Shown piece after piece: positions 1 to 8,880 of a stretch of DNA of 64,000 bases (positions are counted from its first letter, which is position 1; each line of letters starts with the position of its first letter). The DNA is from CAYNKA01 sp964397655 (GTDB lineage Bacteria > Spirochaetota > Spirochaetia > DTKZ01): the NCBI GenBank assembly GCA_964397655.1, contig CAYNKA010000009.1, positions 109,821-173,820 of the forward strand, read 5' to 3'. Position numbers and translations under genes: made by a program. A model generated the notes under the pieces. That model worked only from the letters and a program-made list of their open reading frames with translations. It had not been told where the DNA came from and did not search any database.

Positions 1-99
1 GGATGGAGCCGGCGTCACGGGGCCCGTTGATACGGCATTTTCCGGCCGGGCCGGCGGCTCCGAGGGCGACCGCGGTTTTTCCGCATACCTGCAATGGTT
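1..99 (-). other. Window edge, possible 5' end of a further minus-strand gene
   Basis: No complete gene fits here. One minus-strand frame stays open from a TTG at about 94 to the window edge and starts just after the HD gene's stop, but there is no ribosome binding site and about 30 residues are too few to recognise. It may be the next operon gene or plain intergenic sequence. Confidence 0.2.
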
Positions 100-651
100 T
101 CAGAGCAGGGCTTCGATCTCGGCTTTGAGTTTCAGGAGCCTCGGTTCGGCAAGACAGAGGGCCTTCATCCGCTGAGTCTGGTCCTTCTTCCGCATTTTTA
201 TCTCGGCGATCCTGTCTTCCATGGTGACGAGGTTCCCGTCCGGATCGCGAAGGAAGTCCGCGTAGATGATGATCTTGTTTTCCAGCGACGTCGGAAGGTA
301 TTCCGGCTTTCGTTCACCCCTGAGCAGGTAGATCTCGTAGGGATAGCTGTGGACTACGATGTTCGCGTATTCGGGCAGGCCTTCCTCGAGCAGTATTTCC
401 ATGGAATTCACCTCGTGCTCGCCCGCTCGGGACTTCCCTATGTCGTGGAGGAGCCCTCCGATCCTCGCCTTTTCGGGATCCACGGAGAGTTCAGGATGTT
501 TTCGGAGCATCTTCTCCGCGAGTCCGCGGGCTTCCTCCGCGCAGACTTCTGAATGGTGGATGGTTTTTTCATCGCGGATGTATTTCCTGAGGAGTTCCAA
601 CGCCGCCTCGTACGTTAAATCGCGGCCATTCTTCACGATCTCAGGAGCCAT
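100..651 (-). CDS. HD-domain phosphohydrolase
   Basis: A 183-residue single-domain HD protein, probably a soluble metal-dependent phosphohydrolase acting on a nucleotide or small phosphate ester. The signature is visible: His32-His33 in the first helix, then GGLLHDIGKS with the metal-binding His69-Asp70, and a later NKIIIYADFL segment typical of the family's distal Asp. There is no GYP motif, so it is not a c-di-GMP HD-GYP enzyme. It is the last complete gene of a minus-strand operon and overlaps the end of the phosphoglycerate mutase gene by 11 bases, which suggests coupled translation. The substrate cannot be deduced. Confidence 0.85.
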   Translation of the reverse strand: MAPEIVKNGRDLTYEAALELLRKYIRDEKTIHHSEVCAEEARGLAEKMLRKHPELSVDPEKARIGGLLHDIGKSRAGEHEVNSMEILLEEGLPEYANIVVHSYPYEIYLLRGERKPEYLPTSLENKIIIYADFLRDPDGNLVTMEDRIAEIKMRKKDQTQRMKALCLAEPRLLKLKAEIEALL

Positions 652-1891
652 ACTTCTCGGTTCTCCCCATGAGGTCCATCTGGATCATGAACACGTCCCG
701 GGCGGTCAGGTTGTGGAGCGATCCGCCTCGGAAGTACCGTTCTCCCGCCTTTTCGATGCCGTCCTTCCTGATGTCCTTGCCGGCGAGAATCGTAGGGACC
801 GGGTCTCCGGAATGGTCGCCGACCTCGCAGGGGGTGGAATGGTCGGCTGTCAGGCCGACGTAACATCCGGAGAGGTCGATCCGATCGAGGATGAGGCCGA
901 CCGCCTCGTCCGCTCTCTCGATGAAGCGGCTCTTCCTTTCCGGCTCGTTGTCGTGGCCCGCGAGGTCCGTCGCCTTCAAATGAACGAGGATCCAGTCGTA
1001 GCCTTTTTTCAGGAGCTCGATCGCTTTCCGGGCCTTTCCCATGACGTCGGTGTCGAATTCGCCGGTGAAACCGCCGTCGGTGAAAACGTCGAACCCCGCC
1101 ATTCTCGTGAGTCCGAGGATCGTCTTGTCTCCCGCGATGCAGGCCGTTTTCACGGAAAAAAGGTCGCTCACCCTGGGAAGAGGCCCCATCATGCCCGCGC
1201 CTCGAAGCAGGACCGCGTTGGCGGGAAGCTCGCCTTTTTCGCTTCGTTTCCGGTTGACTTCGTGGCAGGAGAGGATCTCGGCCGCCTCCTTGGTGAAAAC
1301 GGCCGCGAGATCGGCCGTTCTTCGCGCTTCGGGGGAGGTGTCCAGGGGCAGGGCCGCTGCCACCGGCTCGCCTTCGTGGGTCGCTCCGGGGTCGGTGTCC
1401 GACACTTCGGCCGAGAGCCCCGGACCCCGGAACACCACGGCGACGCGGTGCGAGGTGAGCTCTTTCGCGAGCACCCGTACTCCGCCAAGAAGCTCCATGC
1501 CGTCGATCGCCGAGGCGAGTTCGGCCGTGCCGCTCGTAATCCTACCCGCCCTTCGGTCGACGATCCTGAAATTCTCGTCGACGGTCGCGAAGTTGCCCCT
1601 GAACGCGACATCTCCGGCCTCGAGGTCGATGCCGCCGCTCGCGGCCTCGATGGGTCCTCTTCCGTAGTAGTACTTTTCCGTGTCGTAGCCCAGGATGAGG
1701 AGATGGCCGACGTCGGTTCCCACCCTCACTCCCGGTTTATATGGGTGGACGTTGCCGCACATGCCCAGGGAGGCCAGCCGGTCGAGGTTGGGCGTCACGG
1801 CATGCTCGAGGGGGGTGAGCCCCCCGAGCCTTTCGATCGGCCGGTCTCCGAGGCCGTCGCAGACGATGAGCAGGCCTTGTTTCGTCCTCAT
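641..1891 (-). CDS. apgM: Archaeal-type 2,3-bisphosphoglycerate-independent phosphoglycerate mutase
   Basis: A 416-residue member of the alkaline-phosphatase superfamily, predicted to interconvert 3- and 2-phosphoglycerate in the cytosol. Family hallmarks are present: the metal ligand in CDGLGDRP (Asp12), the nucleophile loop VGTDVGHL, the GRGPIEAASGGI segment, HLKATDLAGHDNEPE, and TADHSTPCEVGDHSGDPVP near the C-terminus. The nucleophile position is Thr59, where characterised relatives carry Ser; superfamily members with Thr nucleophiles exist, so activity is still plausible. The ATG overlaps the upstream stop as ATGA. It follows a transporter and a secreted protein in one operon, so it may be a specialised copy rather than the main glycolytic enzyme. 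Confidence 0.88.
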   Translation of the reverse strand: MRTKQGLLIVCDGLGDRPIERLGGLTPLEHAVTPNLDRLASLGMCGNVHPYKPGVRVGTDVGHLLILGYDTEKYYYGRGPIEAASGGIDLEAGDVAFRGNFATVDENFRIVDRRAGRITSGTAELASAIDGMELLGGVRVLAKELTSHRVAVVFRGPGLSAEVSDTDPGATHEGEPVAAALPLDTSPEARRTADLAAVFTKEAAEILSCHEVNRKRSEKGELPANAVLLRGAGMMGPLPRVSDLFSVKTACIAGDKTILGLTRMAGFDVFTDGGFTGEFDTDVMGKARKAIELLKKGYDWILVHLKATDLAGHDNEPERKSRFIERADEAVGLILDRIDLSGCYVGLTADHSTPCEVGDHSGDPVPTILAGKDIRKDGIEKAGERYFRGGSLHNLTARDVFMIQMDLMGRTEKYGS

Positions 1892-2610
1892 GGTTTGTTT
1901 TTCCGCTTCAAGGAGTCGCGCCGCTTGAACATGACGAAGACTGATATAGCCAGGACGACGACCCAGACGGTGATCCCGCCCGAGGCGGAGCGGCCGTAGA
2001 CGTTGACGGAAAAGTCCGAGCTTCCTCCGGCTTTCAGGGCGGCCGCCTTAACCGCCACGACTTTGCCGCCGTTTTTGGAGCTCAGCTGGAATTTTTCGAA
2101 ATCCTTCGGTTTTTCCATCGAGTACAGTTCCATTCCCTCGGGGACGAGCAGGGTGAGAGAGTATTTCTTGATGTCTCCGGATGTCGAGTTGACGAAGGAG
2201 CGGGAGAAATTCACAACTCCGCCGGGATAGGTCGTCCCGAGTTTCGCGTTCTTCTTCTGGACCGCGTCCTTCGCGTCCCACACGATCTTCACCTCGACGG
2301 GGGAATCGGGCTTGTCGACTTTCAGCAGGTAGTAGGCGAGGTCTCCGAGCTTTCCGTCCTCGCCCCTGCCGTTGAGGACGGCGGCCCCCTGCGCGCCTAT
2401 TTCCCTGAGTGCGAGCTTCCCGCGCGCCGGAAGATATATGAAACCCTGAGAATCCGAGACACAGGCGGCGGAGACTTCGATCACCGTGCCCTCTTTCGAC
2501 AACTTCACCGTCTCGTCGTATCTCTCGATTCTGGATCGAGTTTCCGCTGCGGCCGATGCCGCGAAGAGGATCAGGACTAAGGCCGTAAGGACCGTTGATT
2601 TCGTTTTCAT
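1888..2610 (-). CDS. Secreted, C-terminally membrane-anchored protein of unknown function
   Basis: A 240-residue protein I cannot assign to a family. It has a clear signal peptide (MKTKSTVLTALVLILFAASAAAE), a beta-rich, charge-rich body, and one hydrophobic segment near the C-terminus (ITVWVVVLAISVFVMF) followed by a basic tail KRRDSLKRKNK. It should therefore be exported with a single membrane anchor and the bulk outside the cytoplasm. The start at 2610 is chosen because GAAGGAGG lies just upstream; the frame stays open further upstream through the transporter gene but is not coding there. It sits 20 bases after the transporter and overlaps apgM by ATGA, so it belongs to the same operon. Confidence 0.8.
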   Translation of the reverse strand: MKTKSTVLTALVLILFAASAAAETRSRIERYDETVKLSKEGTVIEVSAACVSDSQGFIYLPARGKLALREIGAQGAAVLNGRGEDGKLGDLAYYLLKVDKPDSPVEVKIVWDAKDAVQKKNAKLGTTYPGGVVNFSRSFVNSTSGDIKKYSLTLLVPEGMELYSMEKPKDFEKFQLSSKNGGKVVAVKAAALKAGGSSDFSVNVYGRSASGGITVWVVVLAISVFVMFKRRDSLKRKNKP

Positions 2611-2630
2611 GATGGTTTCCTCCTTCTTCC

Positions 2631-4085
2631 TCAACCGGCCATGCCCAGGAGACGGTACAGCGTGAAGGACGCCGCGAAGAGCAGGCCGCACTTCACGAGA
2701 AGCACGAGGATGCCGTAGAACAGCTGATCGAGGACCGTGAAGAAGCCGGTGCTGTAGAAGATGAGGTTGGGCTTGCAATGCGGCGGCAGCGTGATGCTGT
2801 CCGAAATGGTGAAGGCCGCAGGCAGGGCCAGCGCTATGGGATTGACGCCCGCGCTCTTCGCGAGGGCGATTATCGTCGGTATGAGGATGACCGTCCTGAC
2901 CGTCTTGCTCGTGAAGATGATGTGACTGAAGCAGGCGATGAAGATGACCACGGCGAAGAGGGCGGGGAAGCTCATGCCCGTGACGCCGAGGCTCTTGAAG
3001 GTGGCGTTGAGCGCCCAGGCCGCGACTCCGGTCTCGTCGAGAGCCATGCCGCCCGCATAGGCGCCGCAGCTGAAGATCATGAGGTCCCAAGGGATCTTCG
3101 TCTCCTTCCATTCGAGGATGCCGATGTAGGGAAGGAAGAAAAGGAGGGCCGACACGACGGCCACCATTTCCAGGCTGATCTTGAAGCCGAAGAACTTGAG
3201 GTGCCACTCGTCGCTCACCCAGAGGAAGATGGTGAACAGGAAGATCGCGAGCGACTTGTATTCGTCCTTCGACATCTTCCCGAGATTCCTGTATTCCGCC
3301 TTGAGACTATCCATGCCTTCGCCCTTGGGGACTGCGATTTCCGGCTTGAAGAGCCTGAGACCTATGAAGTAGGAGGCGAGGAGGGCGAGGAGCGAGATCG
3401 GGGCGGCGGCCAGGAACCATTGGGTCCAGGATACTTCCTGGCCGGTGAGGTCCTTGATGAAACCCACCGCCATGATCTGAGGCGCCGTCGCGGTGACGAT
3501 CGACGAGGTGGAGATGTTGTTCGCCTGCAGGCTCTGGATGCCGAGGAGCTTTCCCATGTTGCGGTTCCCGGCGTTGACCTGGTAGGATTCCGCGATGAGG
3601 AGCACGATCGGGAACATGATTGCCGCGCGGGCCGTGGTGGACGGGACCACGAAGGCGAGGACATAGTTCACGACCATGAGGGAAAAGAGGATGGTCCTCG
3701 CCGTGGACCCGAAATGGCTGATGATCCAGAGGGCCAGACGTTTCGCGATTCCGCTCTTTTCCATGCCCGCCGTGATTATGAAAGCGGAAACCATGAGCCA
3801 GATGACGCTGTAACCGAAGACTCCGAGCACGCTCGTCTCGTCCCAGCCGCCGAAGGTCGGCAGCATGACCAGGACGAGAATGGCGGTGACGTAGGTCGGG
3901 ATCGATTCGCTCACCCAGAGGATGAGTGCGCACGAGAACACTGCAAGGGCTATCTTCCCGCTGTACGTGAGACCCGCGGGAGTGGGCATCGTGAAAATGG
4001 ATGCGAAGACCGCAAGAGCCAGAGGAAGACCGAAATAGTACATCAGTTCCTCGAATCTGCTCTTTGTTTTCCTGATCGGAACCAT
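2631..4085 (-). CDS. DASS-family sodium:dicarboxylate (anion) symporter
   Basis: A 484-residue polytopic inner-membrane protein of the divalent anion:sodium symporter family (CitT/SdcS type), likely importing C4-dicarboxylates or related organic acids. It has about 11-12 hydrophobic helices, an SESIPTYVTA segment near the first helix pair, and SNT-like loops (VVPSTTARAAIMFP and the late FTISDSITLPPHCKPN). The start at 4085 has GGAGGGAACC upstream; an ATG 13 codons earlier overlaps the predicted -10 box and is rejected. It heads an operon divergent from a LysR gene, the usual arrangement for a substrate-induced transporter. The exact substrate is unknown. Confidence 0.88.
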   Translation of the reverse strand: MVPIRKTKSRFEELMYYFGLPLALAVFASIFTMPTPAGLTYSGKIALAVFSCALILWVSESIPTYVTAILVLVMLPTFGGWDETSVLGVFGYSVIWLMVSAFIITAGMEKSGIAKRLALWIISHFGSTARTILFSLMVVNYVLAFVVPSTTARAAIMFPIVLLIAESYQVNAGNRNMGKLLGIQSLQANNISTSSIVTATAPQIMAVGFIKDLTGQEVSWTQWFLAAAPISLLALLASYFIGLRLFKPEIAVPKGEGMDSLKAEYRNLGKMSKDEYKSLAIFLFTIFLWVSDEWHLKFFGFKISLEMVAVVSALLFFLPYIGILEWKETKIPWDLMIFSCGAYAGGMALDETGVAAWALNATFKSLGVTGMSFPALFAVVIFIACFSHIIFTSKTVRTVILIPTIIALAKSAGVNPIALALPAAFTISDSITLPPHCKPNLIFYSTGFFTVLDQLFYGILVLLVKCGLLFAASFTLYRLLGMAG

Positions 4086-4206
4086 GGTTCCCTCCGTTGT
4101 AGGGGAGTTTTTCCCTCTGTTCATTACAGACCGATGGCTAATGTATTGTCAAATTAAATTATTTCATAATAATAATAGGTTAATTCAATGATAGGGGAGG
4201 AAGGAC
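4086..4206. promoter_or_regulatory. AT-rich divergent control region between transporter and lysR
   Basis: The most AT-rich stretch in this part of the window. On the minus strand TTGACA (4152-4147) and TGTAAT (4128-4123), 18 bases apart, make a strong promoter for the transporter operon. On the plus strand TTGTCA (4146-4151) with AATAAT (4168-4173) could drive lysR, so the two -35 boxes overlap. A LysR binding site is expected here, but no convincing T-N11-A dyad was singled out. Confidence 0.6.
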
Positions 4207-5115
4207 GTGAACTACGAAACACTCATGACCTTCGTTTCCTTGGCGAAGACGAAAAGTTTCACCAAGACCGCGGAGGATGTTTTCTGTACGCAGTCCACGG
4301 CTTCGCTGCGGATCCAGGGGCTCGAGAGCGAATACGGCATCAAGCTGTTCCACCGGGTGGGAAAAAGCGTGAGCCTCACCGAGGCGGGAGAGATTTTCCT
4401 TCCTCATGCGGAGCTCATCCTTTCCTCGATTCAGGAAGCCGGCGAGCGGATCGCGCAATTGAAGAACCTTTCCTCCGGCAAGATAGACATCGTTTCGTCC
4501 CATACTCCGGGAACGTACCTCCTGCCGTCCCTGCTGGCAGAATATCGTCGGGCTCATCCGAACATAGGAATCAACTCGCACGTCCAATACGCGAAGACCG
4601 TGATCCAGGAACTGTCGGAGGGACACAGGTTCGATTTCGGATTGGTATCGCAACCCGAACCCGTGGCGGACGAGCGGCTCTCCTGCCGCTTCGTCATGGA
4701 CGATGAACTGACGCTCGTCGTCGCCCCGGACCATCCCTGGGCGGAGGGTGGCAGGGTGACGCCGGAAGCTCTTGAAGGGGAAACGTTCCTGCTTTCCAAC
4801 AGTTTCTCCTCGCTTCTGGACTACCTCAAGTCGGCCATAGGCGAGGGCTTCGAATTGAAGAACGTGCTCGTGATCGGCAACGCCGAGGCGGTGAAGCTGA
4901 GCATCAAGATGAAGCTCGGCGTTTCCGTGATCTCGAAGCTCGCGGTGAGGGAGGAAACCGCGAAGAGGGAATTGGTCGAGATCGATATCGAAGGAATGAA
5001 ACTCAGGCGGGGGATCTATCTTCTGTCGAGGAAAAACCGTTTCCCTTCGCCGGCCTCGGAGGCTTTCATGACGCTGCTGTTCGGAAGGACGAGCGGCTTG
5101 AGCCCCGGAAAATAA
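4207..5115 (+). CDS. LysR-family transcriptional regulator
   Basis: A 302-residue LysR regulator with the standard layout. The N-terminal winged helix-turn-helix is about residues 1-60 (SFTKTAEDVFCTQSTASLRI as recognition region, then LESEYGIKLFHR). A helical linker and a two-lobe periplasmic-binding-protein-like effector domain follow, with the conserved VVAPDHPWA-type segment near residue 175. It starts at GTG with GGGGAGGAAGG upstream. Being divergent from the transporter operon, it probably controls that operon and itself in response to the transported acid or a product. This last point rests on gene order only. Confidence 0.9.
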   Translation: MNYETLMTFVSLAKTKSFTKTAEDVFCTQSTASLRIQGLESEYGIKLFHRVGKSVSLTEAGEIFLPHAELILSSIQEAGERIAQLKNLSSGKIDIVSSHTPGTYLLPSLLAEYRRAHPNIGINSHVQYAKTVIQELSEGHRFDFGLVSQPEPVADERLSCRFVMDDELTLVVAPDHPWAEGGRVTPEALEGETFLLSNSFSSLLDYLKSAIGEGFELKNVLVIGNAEAVKLSIKMKLGVSVISKLAVREETAKRELVEIDIEGMKLRRGIYLLSRKNRFPSPASEAFMTLLFGRTSGLSPGK

Positions 5116-5148
5116 AAAACGGTATGCCTGGACGTCTTCGCATACCGT
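5113..5148 (-). terminator. Intrinsic terminator downstream of the DUF115 gene
   Basis: A perfect 9-bp inverted repeat (5119-5127 with 5140-5148, 12-base loop) is followed on the minus strand by a run of T. It lies directly after the minus-strand stop codon and between two convergent genes, so it mainly ends the lepB-ftsI-DUF115 transcript. Confidence 0.8.
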
Positions 5149-6999
5149 CTAGAGAGCCGGATTTCGGTTTTTCTCTCCAGTACATTCATCGGCTTCCGCG
5201 GACAAACCTTGAATTTTTTGCAGAGCCTCCCCGAGCAGCCTGCGGTGGTAGGCGGCCGAGTCCGCGAGCGCATTGTAGACCCGTTCCGTGTTGCCGAGGG
5301 CGGCGGATCCGTCACGAGTCTCGTCCCCGATGTGGGCTATGACGGAGGCGAGCAGGAATCCCGCGACGTCGCGGTGCTTCATGCCCTTGATGCTCTCGTC
5401 GATTCCGTTCAGAAGATCGAGGACACCGGTGATGCCGGGACCTCGGGCGTCCCTCGCCATCGCGAGCACCGACTTTCCCCGTTCGCAAAGCCTCTCGAGC
5501 AGTTCGAGTTCCTCGAGGAGTTCCTCCACCGAGGCCTTTACGCGTTCGGCCTCGGCCGGGTTCCCGCGTTCCTCCCGCACGAGCGAGAGCCGTCGGTCGA
5601 TCTCCGGCCGCCTGTCAGGATGGGCGAGCAGCTCTTCGATGGTCACGGATTCGATGCCGGCTATCCTGATCCCGCGGGAGGAGAGGTTCAGCGTCTTCGC
5701 CTCGGGGTGCATGATCATCTGACCCTCGAACCACCACTGGTAGACCATCATCCGCCTGTCGGTAAGGGTGAGTCCTCCGTCGTTGGCGGGCAGGTACCTC
5801 GGGCCGGCGTCGAACAGGTAGGAGACCGAATGGGTTTCTCCGGGAGAAGTGCGGCGGCAAATCGAGAAGGACCGTTCCTCGAAGAAGCTGCCTTTGAAAT
5901 GGGTGTTCTTGTCCGGGAATCCGAGGTCGAGACCGGCCATGACGATGGGAGAGGTCCCCATGACTCTGGCGAAATCCCAGGCGCTCGTCGACACGGACCC
6001 TCCGGCCCCGAGGGTTCCCTTGGGCGTCGATGAGTTCTCCAGGAACCTTCCGAGGGGAAAGAGAGATCCGCAGAAGAACCTCCTGCCCGGCAGCTGGCGG
6101 AAGATACGCGGGTGGGTCGACGACTCCGACACGAGAACGGCTCGGGTCTGCCGTGCCCGGTCGAGGTGCCGCGTATTCCAGTACTGGGGATCCACGACCA
6201 CGACGAAGTCTGGCTCGACTCCGGCACGGATGCAGGCATTGTAACTCGTGTCCACGGCGACGATGAGGAATTTCTCGCGGAGCCGTGAGAGGCTCGGAAG
6301 CGCCGCGTCGAGACTCGGACCGGCGGCGATCACCAGAGAGGGAATACCGGCGAAGGCCCCTCCGATCTCTCCTATGCCGGGAGTCTTCCAGATGAGGGGA
6401 AGGTTCGCAGCCAGGTTTCTCACCCAGAGCCTGCCGAAACGAGTGAGGGTGGCGAGGTTGATGTCGCGCCGGTTCGCGAAACGCGAGACGACCGAGTCGG
6501 CCTTCCTGAAATATTCCTCCGAGCCGGCGTACACCGATCTGAGTCTGAAGATCCTGATTTCGTCGTCCTCGAATTCCTTGAGCGCCAGGGAAAGGGCTTC
6601 GGGCTCGGTCCCCACGAGCAGCCTGAGGCCCTCCCGCCGGAGGAGCCCGGTGAAGTCGCGGAGTTCCAGAATCTTCCGGAAGAACCGCGCATCCGGTTCG
6701 ATCACGACCGCCCTGGCGTCGGGATTGATGGCGAAGAAGCGCTCGATGTGGTATCCGAGGCCGAAGCCGTAGAAGACTACCGTACCGGCGCTCACCGGGC
6801 CCGTCGCTTCGAGGAGCTTCTCCGCCTCCTTCACGGGATCGAACCGGCTGTGGAGGTAGACGCCTCTTCTTCTGACCGTTACGTGGCCGGAATGCGCGGG
6901 CAGGACCTCGAGTTCTTCGGGCGCCACTGCTTCCAGCGTCTCCCGCAGCCCTGGAGACAGCTCGGCGAGCGCCCCGATGTTCACCTCGAGGAAATTCAT
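5149..6999 (-). CDS. DUF115 / Maf-type motility-associated glycosyltransferase-like protein
   Basis: A 616-residue protein of the DUF115 (6-hydroxymethylpterin pyrophosphokinase MptE-like) family, to which flagellin-modifying Maf glycosyltransferases belong. It has an N-terminal Rossmann-like part with GFGLGYHIE and VVIEPDARF, then a central DUF115 core with SLVIAAGPSLDAALPSL, VVVVDPQYWNTRHLD, and GAGGSVSTSAWDFA plus MAGLDLGFPD. The C-terminal roughly 150 residues are helical. The start at 6999 overlaps the ftsI stop as ATGA; the open frame continuing upstream is antisense-like and rejected. In spirochaetes such proteins are linked to flagellin glycosylation; here the operon partners are lepB and ftsI, and the flagellin genes lie 32 kb away. 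Confidence 0.82.
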   Translation of the reverse strand: MNFLEVNIGALAELSPGLRETLEAVAPEELEVLPAHSGHVTVRRRGVYLHSRFDPVKEAEKLLEATGPVSAGTVVFYGFGLGYHIERFFAINPDARAVVIEPDARFFRKILELRDFTGLLRREGLRLLVGTEPEALSLALKEFEDDEIRIFRLRSVYAGSEEYFRKADSVVSRFANRRDINLATLTRFGRLWVRNLAANLPLIWKTPGIGEIGGAFAGIPSLVIAAGPSLDAALPSLSRLREKFLIVAVDTSYNACIRAGVEPDFVVVVDPQYWNTRHLDRARQTRAVLVSESSTHPRIFRQLPGRRFFCGSLFPLGRFLENSSTPKGTLGAGGSVSTSAWDFARVMGTSPIVMAGLDLGFPDKNTHFKGSFFEERSFSICRRTSPGETHSVSYLFDAGPRYLPANDGGLTLTDRRMMVYQWWFEGQMIMHPEAKTLNLSSRGIRIAGIESVTIEELLAHPDRRPEIDRRLSLVREERGNPAEAERVKASVEELLEELELLERLCERGKSVLAMARDARGPGITGVLDLLNGIDESIKGMKHRDVAGFLLASVIAHIGDETRDGSAALGNTERVYNALADSAAYHRRLLGEALQKIQGLSAEADECTGEKNRNPAL

Positions 7000-8870
7000 C
7001 GGAGCTCCAGGACTAGGCTCATCCCCTTCACGAAGGGAGTTCCGGGAGGCGGACTCTGCCTGTAGACCCAGCCCGAACCTTGGATGGTCATCTTGAGATC
7101 CTTTCTCGCGAGGAGCGGCAGGAGCGAACGCTTGGGGACTCCGGTGAAGTCGGGTATCACGTCCTTGACTTCCGGGACTTCGGCGCGGGGAACCTTCACC
7201 TTTCCGGAGTGGGAGACGACCTTTTCGCCGGTCCGCGGGATGCCGAGGTAGGGGGCGAGGAACTCCCCGACTTCCTGAACGACCGGGGCCGCGACCCTGC
7301 CTCCGTAGTAACTGTCGCCCATGGGACTTTCTATGACGACGTAGAGAATGACCTGCGGATCCTCCGTCGGGAAGAGGGCGAGGCACGAGGCTACGTAGGC
7401 GGTGTCGCTGTACTTGCCGGTCTTGGGGTCGGCGGTTTGGGCGGTGCCGGTCTTGGCGGACACCCGGAGGCCGGGAATCACGGCGCGGGTCGCGGTCCCC
7501 CCTTCCCCGGTGACTGATTCCATGTAGTTCAGGATGCTCCGCGCGGTCTGGGCCGAAATGACCTGCTTCACCGGAACCCTGGCGTACGTATGGATGGGAG
7601 CTCCGTCCGGCGCCACGATCCTCTTCACGACATGGGGCTCGATGATGGTGCCGTCGTTCGCGAACGCCGTCGCGGCCTTCATGATCTGGAGGGCAGTGAC
7701 GGAAATCTCCTGGCCTATGGCGATGGTCGGCTTCGATCGGATCGACCAGTCCCTTGGCGTGCGGAAGAAGCCGGATTCCTCTCCGTTGAGCGGAATGCCC
7801 GTAGGGGTGCCGAAGCCGAACAGCCTCAGCATGTCGTGGAATTCGTCGGCGGGTATCCGTTCGGAGGCGTAGGCGGCCCCGGCGTTGCAGGAGTACTTGA
7901 GAATGGTCTCCGGGGACACGTAGCCGTGAGACCCGAGGCAGCCGATCCTTATGGTCTTGCCGTCCCCGTACTTCGTCTCGTAGTGGCCCTGGCAGAGGAA
8001 GAGGTCCTTGGGGCCGATTCTTCCGCGGTCGAGCATAGACGCTATGGAGAATACCTTGAAGACCGAGCCGGGCTCGTACATGAGGGATATGGGCTTGTTC
8101 TTCATGGTCTTCGCGTTCAGGGTGGATACGATGTTGGGGTCGTAGTTCGGTAGCGAGGCGTAACCGAGAATGTCTCCGGTCTTCGCCTCCATCGCGATGA
8201 TCATGATCGAATCGGCCTTGCTTTTTTTCAGGGTCTCGTCGCCGATCTTCTCGAGGGCATACTGTATCGAGAGGTCGATCGTGAGGAACACCTGATTGCC
8301 GTAGACCATGTCCACGTCCTCGCCGACGACGGGCGGGGAGAGTTCCTGGTTGAACGTGTACTCGAGGCCGTCGAGACCGATGTTGTCGGTGCCGACGTAT
8401 CCGATGAGATGGGAGGCCAGGCTCTTGTTCGGATAGTTCCTCGCGAATTCAGGCTGGAGGGAAATCCCGTCCAGCTTTCCCTCGTCGATGAGGGCCTGCA
8501 CCCGGGAATTCTCCGTCGGAGAAATCTTGCGTTTGATGAAGACGAAACCGGAACCTGACTTGAGCTTGTCCAGAAGCTTGGTCTCCTCTATGCCGAGCGC
8601 GGGCCCGAGCAGACGGGCGGTTTCCTCCGGTCTCGTCACGTTCGGGATCCATGCGGATACGGAGTTGAGCCGGGTCTGGATGGCGAGGATCTTGCCGTTC
8701 CTGTCGAGGATGGGGCCCCTTTCCACCGCGGGCATGGCTATCTGCGAGGAAATGGCGACCTGTGAGTTCAGCAGCATTACGTAGGCGAATCTCGCCACCA
8801 GGAAAGCGCTGAGAAACCCCAAGAAGCCGAGAACGATCCTGAAGCGTAGGGGGGTGGAACGAAAATCCAT
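6996..8870 (-). CDS. ftsI: Peptidoglycan transpeptidase FtsI/PBP2x-like, with C-terminal PASTA domain
   Basis: A 624-residue class B penicillin-binding protein. One membrane helix lies at about residues 10-32, then the pedestal domain, then the transpeptidase domain with all three active-site motifs: SVFK (Ser269-Lys272), SCN (327-329) and KTG (473-475). A single PASTA-like domain forms the C-terminus (from PDFTGVPKRSLLPLL, ending SPPPGTPFVKGMSLVLEL). It cross-links septal or side-wall peptidoglycan outside the inner membrane. The start at 8870 lies 10 bases after the lepB stop with GAGAGGTGA upstream. It is operonic with lepB and the DUF115 gene. Assignment as FtsI rather than another class B PBP rests on the PASTA tail. 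Confidence 0.88.
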   Translation of the reverse strand: MDFRSTPLRFRIVLGFLGFLSAFLVARFAYVMLLNSQVAISSQIAMPAVERGPILDRNGKILAIQTRLNSVSAWIPNVTRPEETARLLGPALGIEETKLLDKLKSGSGFVFIKRKISPTENSRVQALIDEGKLDGISLQPEFARNYPNKSLASHLIGYVGTDNIGLDGLEYTFNQELSPPVVGEDVDMVYGNQVFLTIDLSIQYALEKIGDETLKKSKADSIMIIAMEAKTGDILGYASLPNYDPNIVSTLNAKTMKNKPISLMYEPGSVFKVFSIASMLDRGRIGPKDLFLCQGHYETKYGDGKTIRIGCLGSHGYVSPETILKYSCNAGAAYASERIPADEFHDMLRLFGFGTPTGIPLNGEESGFFRTPRDWSIRSKPTIAIGQEISVTALQIMKAATAFANDGTIIEPHVVKRIVAPDGAPIHTYARVPVKQVISAQTARSILNYMESVTGEGGTATRAVIPGLRVSAKTGTAQTADPKTGKYSDTAYVASCLALFPTEDPQVILYVVIESPMGDSYYGGRVAAPVVQEVGEFLAPYLGIPRTGEKVVSHSGKVKVPRAEVPEVKDVIPDFTGVPKRSLLPLLARKDLKMTIQGSGWVYRQSPPPGTPFVKGMSLVLELR

Positions 8871-8880
8871 CTGTCGTCGA

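Noticed and set aside
359..1999. Long plus-strand open frame opposite apgM and its neighbours
   Set aside because: It runs antisense to recognisable apgM and HD sequences, has no binding site, and has the Arg/Gly-rich composition of GC-rich shadow frames.
2611..3207. N-terminal extension of the secreted-protein gene through the transporter
   Set aside because: The signal peptide and GAAGGAGG fix the start at 2610; upstream translation is low-complexity antisense-like sequence within another gene.
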